Part shown: one piece after another, positions 53,856 through 64,000 of the stretch
Position numbering within the stretch: the stretch's first letter is position 1
Layout: each line of letters starts with the position of its first letter
Source: Rhyacophila brunnea
Taxonomy: Eukaryota; Arthropoda; Insecta; Trichoptera; Rhyacophilidae
Direction of reading: 5' to 3'
Length of the DNA: 64,000 bases
NCBI GenBank assembly: GCA_022495005.1
Contig: JAGYXB010000968.1
Span: forward strand, 1-64,000
The notes under the pieces: generated by a model
Database searches by the model: none
What the model was told of the DNA's origin: nothing
The model's input: the letters and a program-made list of their open reading frames with translations, nothing else
Program-made: the position numbers and the translations under genes

Positions 53856-56849
53856 ATGCATTTGTTTCGAATAATCCGAGGTCTTGAAGAAGAAAAAATA
53901 TTTTCTTAAATTTTATCAAACATTGGCATTATTTTGGTGTAAGTACTTGTGGTAGATAAAGTGATAAACGCGTTGTATTAAAATCCATCCCTATTTTATC
54001 ATTCACAAAATATGATATGTATTATAAAAGATATGCTTTATATAATGATGTAGTTCCTAAATTGGAATTGGTCTTTTGTAAATTTTATTGTAATCATTGT
54101 AGGGTGAAACGCTCGAATAGTAGTATAGTATTTAAAAAAATGGGCACAAATGTTTGTTTTATGTCCCACACCGTGTTCATCCACCCCGCTTTATCATAAG
54201 CCCATGATGTCTAATATTATTACATAATAAGTTTCTTATTTCTTTATATGTACAGCAATAAAAGAAAGTAAGAGGATAAGCTACATTATTATATACACAG
54301 TACGTGCAACTTGATAATGCACTGATGCAACTAAAATTGATTCAACCTCGTTTATTTCACATGCAACTAAATTAATAGCGGTATTCCTATTGTTATTGGT
54401 TGAATTCTTCAAACGGATTACCATAATATGCTAATTCGTTCATTATGTCCGATCACTGCATCTTCGTCTGTTGCCCATTTGAGTGTTTGACACTATCGAA
54501 AAATTGCATCTGTATGAAATCCATAAATTAACTTTATTGGGTTTTTTTGAGTTCAAGTGTTGCGTTGCTTCTCTGTGTGTGATCCCGTCTAATATACTTA
54601 AACACGCTTTTATTTCATTTTTATAATAACGTTACTAAAAACAAAAAAACATGACACCGTCTAAACTCTAAAAATAAAATGATGGGCAGCGATTTTTAAT
54701 GCTTCGTAGTATCCTCTTATATTTTTTAATCGTTGGTTTATTTTATATTTACTAAAGCATCGAATGTGCAATTCGAATGGTCCTTAATTATTAGTCCATT
54801 GCTAATTTTTTAATATTTTTATTGTTAATATAATACCTTATTGTGTTTTATGTTTAATATTTTTAAAAAACATCTCCGATAATTATTTTAGTTTTTAAAA
54901 CTTTACGGTTACTTAACTTATGTGATCATTTTGTAATACTTTAAAAGTTTGTATTTCCATACATCGCATGCTTGGATAAGTATTGAGTCTACTTACTAGA
55001 TAAAAATAATTAATTTTAATCATATTTTTAATACCTATCACAATTTGATGCCGGGCTGACGAGGCCAAATCGTTCTGGACCCATCACTATCGCAATCTCA
55101 ACTCAGTTTTGCTGTTTCTTTTTTCATTAAATTGTCGACATGGTGGAGAACTGACGTTTTGAAGTTAAAGATGTGTTTTTATTTCATAACTTACATCAAT
55201 AATACACAATAAATTATCAAAAATGACATCCACAGTCCATCTTATCTTGTGAAACTTGTAAATCCCATTTTTGTCAAAATGTACTATGCTTTGTATAGGT
55301 CTATGTTAGCAGAACTCCGCGAAGCTGCAGGTCTGCCTGTGTGCCAATATATAACATGAATTTAAAGCTGGCTTTACTCTCTCAGATATCAGAGATTACA
55401 ACGCAAGCCTAAGCAGTTTATCATTCGTTACTAGGCTGATGCACAAATAATAATCGTAAATTATCTATTATTAATTTCACACACTTCATAATAATTCAAA
55501 TTTTGTTTATATTTTGACTGATGTCGTATATACTCTTACTAGTCATACTTGTAGATAAGGACTTATTTTGAATCATTACGCATTCAGCTGCTCCTTTGTA
55601 TGGCCACACACATTGCGCGGTGGCCCTTTGTGTAAGATTCTTGCACCCATGACACGTCTAATCAAACCTTGTAAACACCAGAAATCATTCTGTCATTATA
55701 AGTAAAACCAATAATATCACACTTTGACATTATATTATTTAGTTGAAAAATCCTCTAAATTTTCTATAAAACCGTTTATAACTACACTTCAATAAGTAAT
55801 CACAATGAACATAAAAATGGCAGGTGAGTAAGAAAGTCGGAATAACAACTGAGCAATGTTAATATTTGTAGAGTTTCCCTTGCGTTCGCTAAATAATTTC
55901 AAATCTAATCACAAAAGTGTATTTATAGTTGAAATTCTTTGATTATTGTCTATGATTAATATCGTCGGCTGTATTTATTATGTCTTAGTGCCTGGTGCAC
56001 TATTTTATGTTTCCTGCACAAACTATCAAACTTTTAAAACTGTTTCTTTAGAAAAAAGTTATTTTGGATTTACGAGGTTTACAAAATGACGTATATTTTT
56101 CACTACCATAATAATGATTTGGTAATAATATAAACATTTTTTTAAAAATATACTTAGAGTAAGTCAGTTCATCACCAAGGCGACGGCATTCTCTTTATAT
56201 GATCTTTATGTAACGCAAGATCATTATTAATAGTACTTTGCAAGATCATACAAATTATATATAAACTGACTGCGTACAAATTTAAGCTTGTGTGAATGCT
56301 TATTTTGTGTTTGAGTGATGATGGATTGTGCAGTCATTAAAATAATATTCTTTAATGTGATTTATTGATTTATAAATAAAGTTATATTGATATAATATGA
56401 AATATATTTTTTTCAATAATATCAATATAGAAATTTGAAATTGTATTAGTCGGTGTTTTGTAAGAAGGGCGAATTAACCAAAATGTTATTTTACAGGAGG
56501 ATTTTTAACTTGACATTTATTTGTTAATTATCTGTGGATGATTGTAAATGTCTAACAAGTTTATAATAAAGCGTAGAAAAAATACTATCTTTATAATAGG
56601 CCTTATAATATAATATTTTAAAAAGCCTAATATGTCTCATTCGCTTTTTATTCGTAATACTAAGTGGATATTCGCCCATACAAAGTACTTTCCTGTGGAG
56701 ACAATAAAGCTAGTGAGTACATATTGCTTTTTCATCACAATCTCGATTTCGCCAAAATGGTTGATTCGCCCTTTTTACAAAACACCGACGATAACATGTG
56801 TTGTATTGGCCTCAAACCTCAACCTCAAATGGTAATGGGCTTAACACAT
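53856..56849. other. Non-coding stretch, nothing recognised
   Basis: Very AT-rich. The longest open frames (about 60-67 codons) have no recognisable domain. I detect no structured repeat here, apart from the LINE leader possibly beginning near 56800. Confidence 0.4.
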
Positions 56850-57075
56850 AGCTCGAAGAAGGGACAATCTTTGGATAAATCTAGTCATCCAGTGGTACCC
56901 AAGAGGTACAAAACGTCCGCAAGGTAGACCTAGAGGCTACTGGTTCGATGAAATGGTTAAGTTCTCCGGAAGTACGTGGCAACGCAACGCACAGGATCGA
57001 AAGAAGTAGAATCAGCTTGGAGAGGCCTTCATCCAGCAGTGGATAGATTCTGGCTGATGATGATGATGAACATGT
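56810..57075 (+). pseudogene. LINE reverse-transcriptase C-terminal fragment
   Basis: It reads HIARRRDNLWINLVIQWYPR, then GTKRPQGRPRGYWFDEMVKF, then G-S-T-W-Q-R-N-A-Q-D-R and L-G-E-A-F-I-Q-Q-W-I-D. It ends in a GATGATGATGATGA tail. It is the most complete of the three members of this LINE family in the window. A few frame changes are present. Confidence 0.78.
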
Positions 57076-57171
57076 GAAATTGCCAAACGTAAGATTCTAA
57101 CCTGGATCATGGCGACATTCTGTCACTTGACATGACATACTGTGCTAATACATGACATTGGATTATTATTA

Positions 57172-57751
57172 TAGTCGTACTCGGTTATTACGATCTCAGA
57201 CATAGCGAGATCTTGGATGTAATGAGGAAACATTCGTTGACATTTTGGTTTATGATTTACTCCATACATTTATTCACTGTTATAACGAGCAACTCATCGG
57301 ATATACCGAGCAAAACTGTTAAAAACAACATTTTTGACCCTAAGCAATAAAATCCGACCGGGCAGTTAACTAGACCGATGCCGCCGGGATCGGATTACGT
57401 TTATGACACTAGTTAAGTGTTGTAAGTACCTAATTGGTGTTTTCGTCGTCAACATTGAAAGAGTATCCATGCATATGGCTGAAATTGCATGTAAAAAATC
57501 CAAGCTTTGTGAAGTCAGTAGGTACCTACCAGTGCTGGCGGCTCAGCACTTCATTATAATAAACAACTTCTTTTGTAGATTATGAATGCCATGCTTGTTT
57601 GGGGGATTTATACAATGGTTTTCAGATTTTTTATGTTCTATGCTTAAATAAAACGTGGCGCGAAAAATGTTATATAACGATATAAAGAGTAATACTTATA
57701 TTGAGCAAATTCAGTTGGTCCTATCTAACTCGTAATAACCAAGTTCGACTG
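57172..57751. mobile_element. Tigger/pogo-type MITE, 580 bp
   Basis: Ends TAGTCGTACTCGGTTATTAC and (reverse complement) CAGTCGAACTTGGTTATTAC lie between TA dinucleotides. There is no open frame of note. Confidence 0.75.
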
Positions 57752-58093
57752 TAATTATAAAATAAAATTCTGCATGTGAAATATGATTTAATTATATCAA
57801 TTATCATATCAAATTACACTGTACAGCCACATATTTTTGAATATTTTTACTATTGGATCAAATTTGTGGTGTGTCTTTTTTCACTTAGCTGGTCGATCTG
57901 CCACGCTGACCCCCACTAAGACCGGGCCCCCAGACTAGAGCTCTGTCAACCCTCTGCTGTGGGAGCCATGCAAGTGACATATAATTAGAAAATGGCTCTG
58001 GAGCAATTTTGACGTCAAATTATGTATAAGGAAAATTCTGTGAGCAAAAGGAAGAGGGCGATATGTTTTAAAAATCGAAACATGAGTTAAATA

Positions 58094-58531
58094 CAGAGCG
58101 TTGGAGTAGACCCTTTTTTGAGTTGCTCAGCTCCGGGACCTGATACTTGCTCCGGCTCCGTTCCAGGGTCTGCTCCGCTCCGGGTAAAAACTTTAATATG
58201 TATACAAATGTTGAAAAAATAAAAAAATAAGTAGTTTTAAAATAATTGTCATTTTCATTATTAATTCTATTAAACAAAATTCCAACAACAAATCGTCTCT
58301 CATTATTTGCCTCTTCTGTCAAAAAAGTGAGGTTCTTAATCACTCGGCAGTGTTGCCATATTTCAAATAATTCCAGTGTTGCAAAGTGTCAAAATATACT
58401 ATTTTCATTGGATTTTAGGACGACAATTTAATAATAATAAAAAAAAATCGGAGCAGTGGAGCACTACAAATTTTCGGTGCTCCTGCTCCGGGGTAAAATC
58501 CCAGTGCTCCGAGCTCCGCTCCAACGCTCTG
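58094..58531. mobile_element. Non-autonomous hAT element, 438 bp
   Basis: Perfect 8-bp flanks GTTAAATA (58086-58093 and 58532-58539). The terminal repeats are CAGAGCGTTGGAG. Subterminal GCTCCGGCTCCG-like motifs occur in both arms. Confidence 0.9.
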
Positions 58532-58890
58532 GTTAAATATGTCAAATGAACCATGATACACGTATGCACAAAATGAGAAAAAGGATTAGACCCTATCAAC
58601 GCTTCTAAATTTCAAACAGAATCATGGCATACAGCATGGTCCAAAAATCAATCTTCTTTTGGCTTTCCTGAAAAGTAGCGAATTTAAACTTAACACCTTG
58701 TTCCTGTCGCACACAGAATTTATTTTTTATATTCAAAAATTAAATTTCATTAGAAAATTCTATTTAACATATTATATTTTATAATTATTTACGATAATGA
58801 TTAAATTTGTTGAGACAAAAACCATAGCAGATGTTTACACATTCTTTGTTTCATTCCATGGACAGCAAGTTAATGATGAAATAATTAATG

Positions 58891-59225
58891 TCAGATATTA
58901 ATATTCCGCCAAGTGAGCATAATTGTTCCCGAGAGTGCGGCGAATAGTTGAAAAGTGGAAAAGCCAAGAGCAGTAGCGGAGTCTTTGCCGACTCCTGGCA
59001 CTAGAAGATTGCTTCCACCCGATCCTAGATGTCCACCCGTCACTCCTTTGATCCCATTACCTGCGAAAATTATAACATCCATTAATTTGCTACATTATAA
59101 CATACTTAGTACCTTTGGATGTACCTACCTTTATAGATTTGATGGTGGAGGTAAAAGGTCATGGTTGCTTGGTGGTTTCGAGGAGAGTTTATTGTTGATA
59201 CCAGAATAAAAGAATACAATAATAA
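58891..59225 (-). CDS. Possible two-exon end of an unrecognised small gene
   Basis: A terminal exon 59064-58891 follows an acceptor TTTTCGCAG. It encodes a Gly-rich stretch (GVTGGHLGSGGSNLLVPGVG) and then a hydrophobic C-terminus (FSTFQLFAALSGTIMLTW) ending RNINI. Just upstream, a frame with an ATG near 59163 ends at a donor AAAG|GTAGGT (about 59129) and joins it in phase. The joined product would be only about 67 residues and tail-anchored or GPI-like. I do not recognise it, and the plus strand also has an 84-codon frame here. This is weak evidence. Confidence 0.25.
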
Positions 59226-59841
59226 AGATGACAGCGTGTGGTTATAATTGCGGGTACGGATGTACTGATGTGATTGATGTGATGGAGAGATTGATTATAT
59301 TAATGAACCGAGAGACTTGATTCGAGTGACGATAGTATTGCGTCACGTGACAGACTCGATAAGTGAGTGAGGATTTTTGAATTGTCCTTATTTATACTAA
59401 TGCAGTCCATATATTACAAGAGACATTGTCGCAATTAACAAAAAAAAAATCGGTTCGGTACATGTTCAAAAACGCGCGTTTACATAATCTTACTCCCTAC
59501 TTCAGTTATCGTTTGTCAATTTATGGCTACGGCCGTATGTTATAGCTTACTGATACACCCCTGTTACAGGCGGGCTTCTCCCGGTGTAAAATAATCATTT
59601 AGTAGCTCAAGTCGAAACGTAACCCTGACCTCTAGAAACGGCTTCATAAAACATCTAATCTGATTCCTTGCTCAACCACGTAAGTATTTTTTATTTATAA
59701 GTAAGGGCCTTCGTCCGGTGTGTGAAAATGACATATTGGGCGGAGGTGTAATTAAGATAAATTTAATTTAATTTAAAAAGTATAAATGATGATGGATGAA
59801 AGCGATAATTTTAAGACTAAATATGAGTATTTAAATATAAT

Positions 59842-59864
59842 NNNNNNNNNNNNNNNNNNNNNNN
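59842..59864. other. Assembly gap (23 N)
   Basis: A run of 23 undetermined bases. The repeat remnant at 59865-60068 begins right at its edge. Confidence 0.99.
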
Positions 59865-60068
59865 ATCTTTGGCAGAAAATTTGCATACGTTGGAAAATCA
59901 TGTCTCACAAAAAAAGTAGTCCTCGAATTAATTTAACTGTATATTAAAGAAAATAATATTAACACACCGTTTAAAAACGAAGTACCCGGACACAATTGGT
60001 TTATAGGTTTTATTAAAAGAAATAAGTTATCATTTAAATATGATCGTTACTTAAGCCCTGACGGCTAA
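59865..60068 (+). pseudogene. Jerky/Tigger-type transposase HTH fragment
   Basis: The frame reads IKENNINTPFKNEVPGHNWF, then GFIKRNKLSFKYDRYLSP. This matches the CENP-B-like DNA-binding region of pogo/jerky transposases (N-P-F...G...D/N-W-F-x-G-F). A stop lies upstream, and the rest of the gene is absent or beyond the gap. It is not contiguous with the pogo relic at 28640. Confidence 0.6.
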
Positions 60069-60604
60069 AATTATTAAACATGGAACATGCTTTGCCCACT
60101 GAGTCTCTGAATGCTGGTTGTCCAAATTCGAAGGAAAATAAAATAATTTGCGGGGTGCGGGTCACATATCATTCCCGAAGCTCCGTTCGCGGCCGACTGA
60201 AGCCACTCCGGCCCGCACCGCTTTACTTTCATGATTTTATTTTTTTGTTTTCGTTACCGCTGCCTGTGCGATTTTTCGTAACGAATCCGCCCGGGTGGTC
60301 AAGACAAAAGCATGTTCAATACTAAAAACCGCAACCCGTAGAATATGTTCGCAAAAAAGTTTGCGATCCTTTTGTAATCAACTGGTACTATAACTTGTCT
60401 TATTAAACAGTACAATCATCAACCTGATTTTAAAAGATTGTCCACAAATGATATATAATGTTGACTGTCAACTTGATATAACAAGTTTCTCCCATGATCC
60501 TTCAAAAAGTAAGCTCGTTAGTGTCGTCGGATTTCCGTCAACTTTACTACCTACGTTAATACGTCGTTTTTGTTTCGGGACATCACTAGCGCTTCATACA
60601 TTAG

Positions 60605-61400
60605 TATGACACACTTACCCCAACAAAAATGTTTTAGTCCATTTTTGTTGAAATTCAAACTGTAGTGTTAACTCAAGACTCCATATCCATTAAATGCAAT
60701 ATTACCTTTCTATGCATGTAATACGTTATGGTTTTGAAGTACTTTTGGAATAAAGATGAATTTAGTTACACTTACCCCAGTATTGGGGTAAGTGTAACAA
60801 ACTGACTAGAGTGATCAAAAAATATTAAAATGTCGTATAATAGTAAGATATACAGTGGGTTCCTTTTGTACATATTAATTGTAATGCTTTTGTAGATCCT
60901 ACGGTAAACTTTTCAACTGTTGAAAACACACCTATTCATTATGAACCAGGTTGAAATTCATCTCATTGAATTATATGTCACACTTACCCAGTGACGTCCC
61001 GTGGGGGTAGGCAGATTGAGCATCACTTGGGGGCGGCAGTTACTCGAAGGGCGGCAAATCGTGGAGTCATTTGGAATGTATTGAAATAGCTACCTAAACT
61101 TAGTAATAACGAAAATATCTTTCGATTAAAAAAATCAGCTCACTGGTTTTATCGGGTTCCCGATATCTAATTTACTTCCGTTGCCCTTCGACGTCTTTTG
61201 TGGCCAGAAACGACACGTGCAAATTTGCGAATAATTAGTCTGATATTTTGTTAGTAGATAATGTATCCATACAACACATTTCTTAGATATTCGACTCATG
61301 AAAGGATGATAAAAAATACTGTATAAAAATGAGGCGGCATTTTGTCGCTGGCTAGGGGCGGCATTTTATCTAGGGACGTCACTGCACTTACCCCGACTCA
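60605..61400. repeat. Region with repeated CACTTACCCC motifs and a 32-bp palindrome
   Basis: CACTTACCCC occurs near 60613, 60770, inverted near 60785, and around 60981/61385 (one site split by a hAT insertion). The pair at 60768-60799 forms a near-perfect palindrome (TTACACTTACCCCA and its complement around GTAT). This looks like the terminal or subterminal repeats of a further DNA transposon whose ends I cannot fix. Confidence 0.45.
60989..61384. mobile_element. Non-autonomous hAT element, 396 bp
   Basis: Perfect 8-bp flanks CACTTACC (60981-60988 and 61385-61392). The terminal repeats are CAGTGACGTCCC. GGGGCGGCA-type motifs lie inside both ends. It is inserted into a CACTTACCCC motif of the older repeat around it. 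Confidence 0.9.
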
Positions 61401-61640
61401 CCTTAGTTCATTATCAAACACGGCCAAGTCATGTTTTGGCCGATGTTCACTTTTTGATTGATTCCTGTAACTTCAATGCCCACAATTCAATATATATTTC
61501 AGTGTCAAATTCGGAGGAAAAATGTACTTATTAAAATCAACTTAAAGTATGCTTTGAATATCAAAAACGGCTAAATCATCAAGGAGCCAATCAGGTTCCA
61601 GCATTTCAATCAGCTGTTTGAAATCGAACAGTATCTTGTA

Positions 61641-61817
61641 CAGACCTACAAAATTATCTGTAGAATGGCCAAAAATGGAACTACGAACTACCATAGAACG
61701 CCATTTTGAAAATGTCATTCAAATGTCAGATTTAGTCCAGTTATGAGTCTTGATTGGGTAGTTTTCGACTTTCGAGTGACTCCCCCATCCCATTCTTCAG
61801 ATAAGTTTGTAGGTCCG
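61641..61817. mobile_element. Small TA-flanked MITE, 177 bp
   Basis: CAGACCTACAAAATTATCTG and (reverse complement) CGGACCTACAAACTTATCTG, both followed by an AGAATGG-like stretch, lie between TA dinucleotides. No coding content. Confidence 0.65.
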
Positions 61818-62735
61818 TATGGAGATATTCTTGCCTGATGTTTAGCAATTTGAAGTTTAGTGCCTGCTTGTTTTGTAATTATTATTAAAGTTAATTAACA
61901 TTAAAATGCAACAAGATGTCACAGAAATTGCTCCCGATAAAGCACGGAAGCTATTACTAAAGCCATCTCATATTATATTATGTTATAAAATAGTAATCCA
62001 TACAAGTGAAATAAAATGTGAATGCGATTCATCTGCAATAATTATAATTATGTATACATTTTTATCAAAAAATGGAGAGAGAACAAAAATAGACTTTTTA
62101 TTTCTTATTTTTTTTATTGTATGTACCTATAAGTTATACATTATATATTTTTTATCAAAGTAAATATTTAATAATATAGTTCATTAGATAATTTTTATTT
62201 TATTTACATCTTCAATAGTAGAATGGTATTTAATAGAATATTATAATTATTATTATATTCCAACTTCATATTATGAATCTGTAATTCACGAAAAGGGATA
62301 ATATAAGTAGGTATGTAATATGGAAGGATTTTTAGTGAATATAAGTAATATTAGTATTAGTAGGTACCTATGAATTTTTTTTAAATTATTACAATACAAA
62401 ATGTTATATAAAACTGTTTGGAAGTGTTTATCGTTAGAAGTTAATATTTTTCATAAGGAAATATTATTTTCTTTTAATATTATTGGTGTCTAAGGTAAAA
62501 AAGTAGTCTAATAGGTATGTTTGAAAATTAATCTGTCTGAATATTAAATACATAGTATTATTATAATCTAAATAATATAAAATTTTATAATACAACTGGA
62601 TTCTTATACAATCACAATAATATACAAAACTGTATGAGTGGAAGTACAGTAAGTTCACAAAAAAGTCAATAGTAAATTTGATGGGGGTTTTTTAATGATA
62701 TTTACAAACAAGGATTATTCTAAAAATATTCGACC
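61818..62735. other. Non-coding AT-rich stretch, nothing recognised
   Basis: An 85-codon frame at 61906-62163 has a hydrophobic tail but no known domain and very biased AT composition. I do not call it a gene. Confidence 0.4.
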
Positions 62736-63370
62736 TTTGTTTTTCCCGTAGAAGTAAATGAAACATGGGAGTGCTGCTTTGGAGGGGTGTAGGGTAACTG
62801 ATCCATGCGCATGCTTGAGTGCTTTGCCACCCACAGAAAGCGTCATACGCTGATAGTCAGCTGTGAGTGGAAGAGTATAATCAGCCTCCTCGAAATGACA
62901 GTTCTTGAGTACTGACTGGTGTTGCATCAAGCTTGGCAATCCCCAAACGGAAACCATTGGGAAAATTCTGTATGCTTTCTGTGACGATGCCTGGGCATCA
63001 AACAAATTAAGGAGTCGTGCAACCGGTTCTGATAGGTCCTCAACAAGCCAAAATGACAACTTTATTGACTGTGTGCAGACTTCGAGTTATGCAGGAGCAT
63101 CTTGTCATCATCTGAGAACTTACAGACGACATAGGGATAAGCATTGAGTCAGTACATTCCATTTTGAGTGAGGATTTGGCCTTTCAGAGTGTCTGTGAAA
63201 TTCGTGCCGAAGCCGGTAACGATGGAACAGAAGTAACTCAGTCGGCAAGTCTCGTAGGACATGCTAGATTCTGCAAACTCTCGACTGGGAGTTCCTGAAA
63301 TGCTTCCAATAATTGTGCCATCCCATGGAAACTATTTTCAAGGGGATTAGGGTTTCAGACCCCCACATGG
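62736..63370 (+). pseudogene. Mariner-like (SETMAR-type HTH) transposase remnant, copy 2
   Basis: CCIKLGNPQTETIGKILYAF resembles the first helix of mariner-like transposases (C-x-K-L-G-K-x-x-x-E-x). S-I-x-S-V-H-S-I-L-S-E-D-L near 63140-63175 resembles the second DNA-binding half. About 63290-63340 matches 34905-34970. It is strongly decayed. Confidence 0.45.
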
Positions 63371-63607
63371 GTAATTGTACTTTTCCCAGTGAGAGGTCTG
63401 ATAATTTTATTATTGAACAGATTTTATACATAGCCAATAAAAATAATATATGTTCAAGTGAACAGTTTTTTTTATAAGAAACTACGGGTTTTTTTCAATT
63501 TGAATAAACTCAATCATTGACTTGTTTCTGTTACAAAATACTAAAAGGAGTCTTACGGTTATAATTTAAACAGGTACTGTTAAAATTAGTAGTTTACATT
63601 AAATTAC

Positions 63608-63702
63608 TTAAATTATACTCGCAACATCTCTGAATATCCAATTATTGTGATAAAACTCGCAAAGGGTTTGGATCATGCGTTCACTGCTCTTGTCAACTGG
63701 AT
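63608..63702 (-). CDS. Possible terminal coding exon of an unidentified gene
   Basis: After an acceptor (TTTATTTATAG) the minus strand reads PVDKSSERMIQTLCEFYHNN, then WIFRDVASII and a TAA at 63610-63608. The amino-acid composition is that of a normal soluble protein, unlike the surrounding AT-rich noise. An AATAAA lies about 200 bases downstream. The rest of the gene would be to the right of the window. I do not recognise the protein. Confidence 0.35.
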
Positions 63703-64000
63703 CTATAAATAAAAAACAAATAAAGGTTGTTAATTTGGTTCATTGGGTGTTTAAAACAATTTTTTTTTTTTTACAGAACAGGATTGCACACAGAGTGAAT
63801 AATGTATAATATCAAGCCATGCACAACTTGACTTCTTGTCGACACATGACGCAGCTAAACCTGATTATTTGACAATTTTATAGTACACCTAGTTTACCGA
63901 TATGGAAGGAGTCTTTTACGATATTTTCTATTATGACATTTCAATGCATTTACCGAATGAATGAAGTGTGGTAGAGTTGGTAAACTGCACAGATATTAAC

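Noticed and set aside
61906..62163. 85-codon plus frame with a hydrophobic tail
   Set aside because: Extreme AT composition, no homology recognised, and such frames are expected by chance in this sequence.
1..64000. CRISPR arrays, operons, bacterial-type promoters or riboswitches
   Set aside because: The window is intron-containing animal DNA. Repeats seen are transposon ends, palindromes and microsatellites, with no regular repeat-spacer array.

Overview
This 64 kb window is AT-rich animal DNA, most likely from an insect. The genes have many small exons with GT-AG introns, and the introns are packed with piggyBac, hAT, pogo/Tc1-like and mariner-like DNA transposons, many short inverted-repeat elements (MITEs), non-LTR retrotransposon ends and tRNA-derived SINEs. 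I cannot name the species. There is one 23-base assembly gap (59842-59864).

Two conserved single-copy genes lie head to head. On the minus strand, from the ATG at 18063 to beyond the left edge, is the orthologue of WDPCP (fritz), a WD-repeat protein of the planar-cell-polarity and ciliogenesis module. I rebuilt 13 coding exons, all with matching splice phases. On the plus strand, from 22833 to 49141, is a TMEM87A/B orthologue, a Golgi seven-transmembrane protein with a signal peptide and a luminal domain. Its 11 coding exons join in phase to 549 residues, close to the roughly 555 of human TMEM87A. The 4.8 kb between the two start codons is mostly transposon: a 1.0 kb element holding a palindromic array (19181-20211), and a 2.3 kb inverted-repeat element carrying a decayed DUF7869-type gene (20443-22755).

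Layout: 1-18063 is WDPCP, with a piggyBac (A, 4245-8268, itself invaded by a smaller TTAA element), a hAT element, a SINE, several MITEs and LINE remnants in its introns. 18064-22832 is the shared upstream region. 22833-49141 is TMEM87A. Its 11.5 kb third intron holds a nest of elements: a LINE fragment within piggyBac B, within a pogo-like element, within a hAT-like element. Later introns hold a hAT MITE, a segmental duplication around exon 9, piggyBac C (44912-47685) and copies of a pogo-type MITE. 49142-64000 is mainly repeats and unannotated DNA, with two weakly supported minus-strand terminal exons (about 59200-58891 and 63702-63608) that I cannot identify.

The two host genes have no evident shared pathway beyond possible co-regulation from a common upstream region. 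The repeats are independent insertions. Most are intronic, and none breaks a recognised exon.
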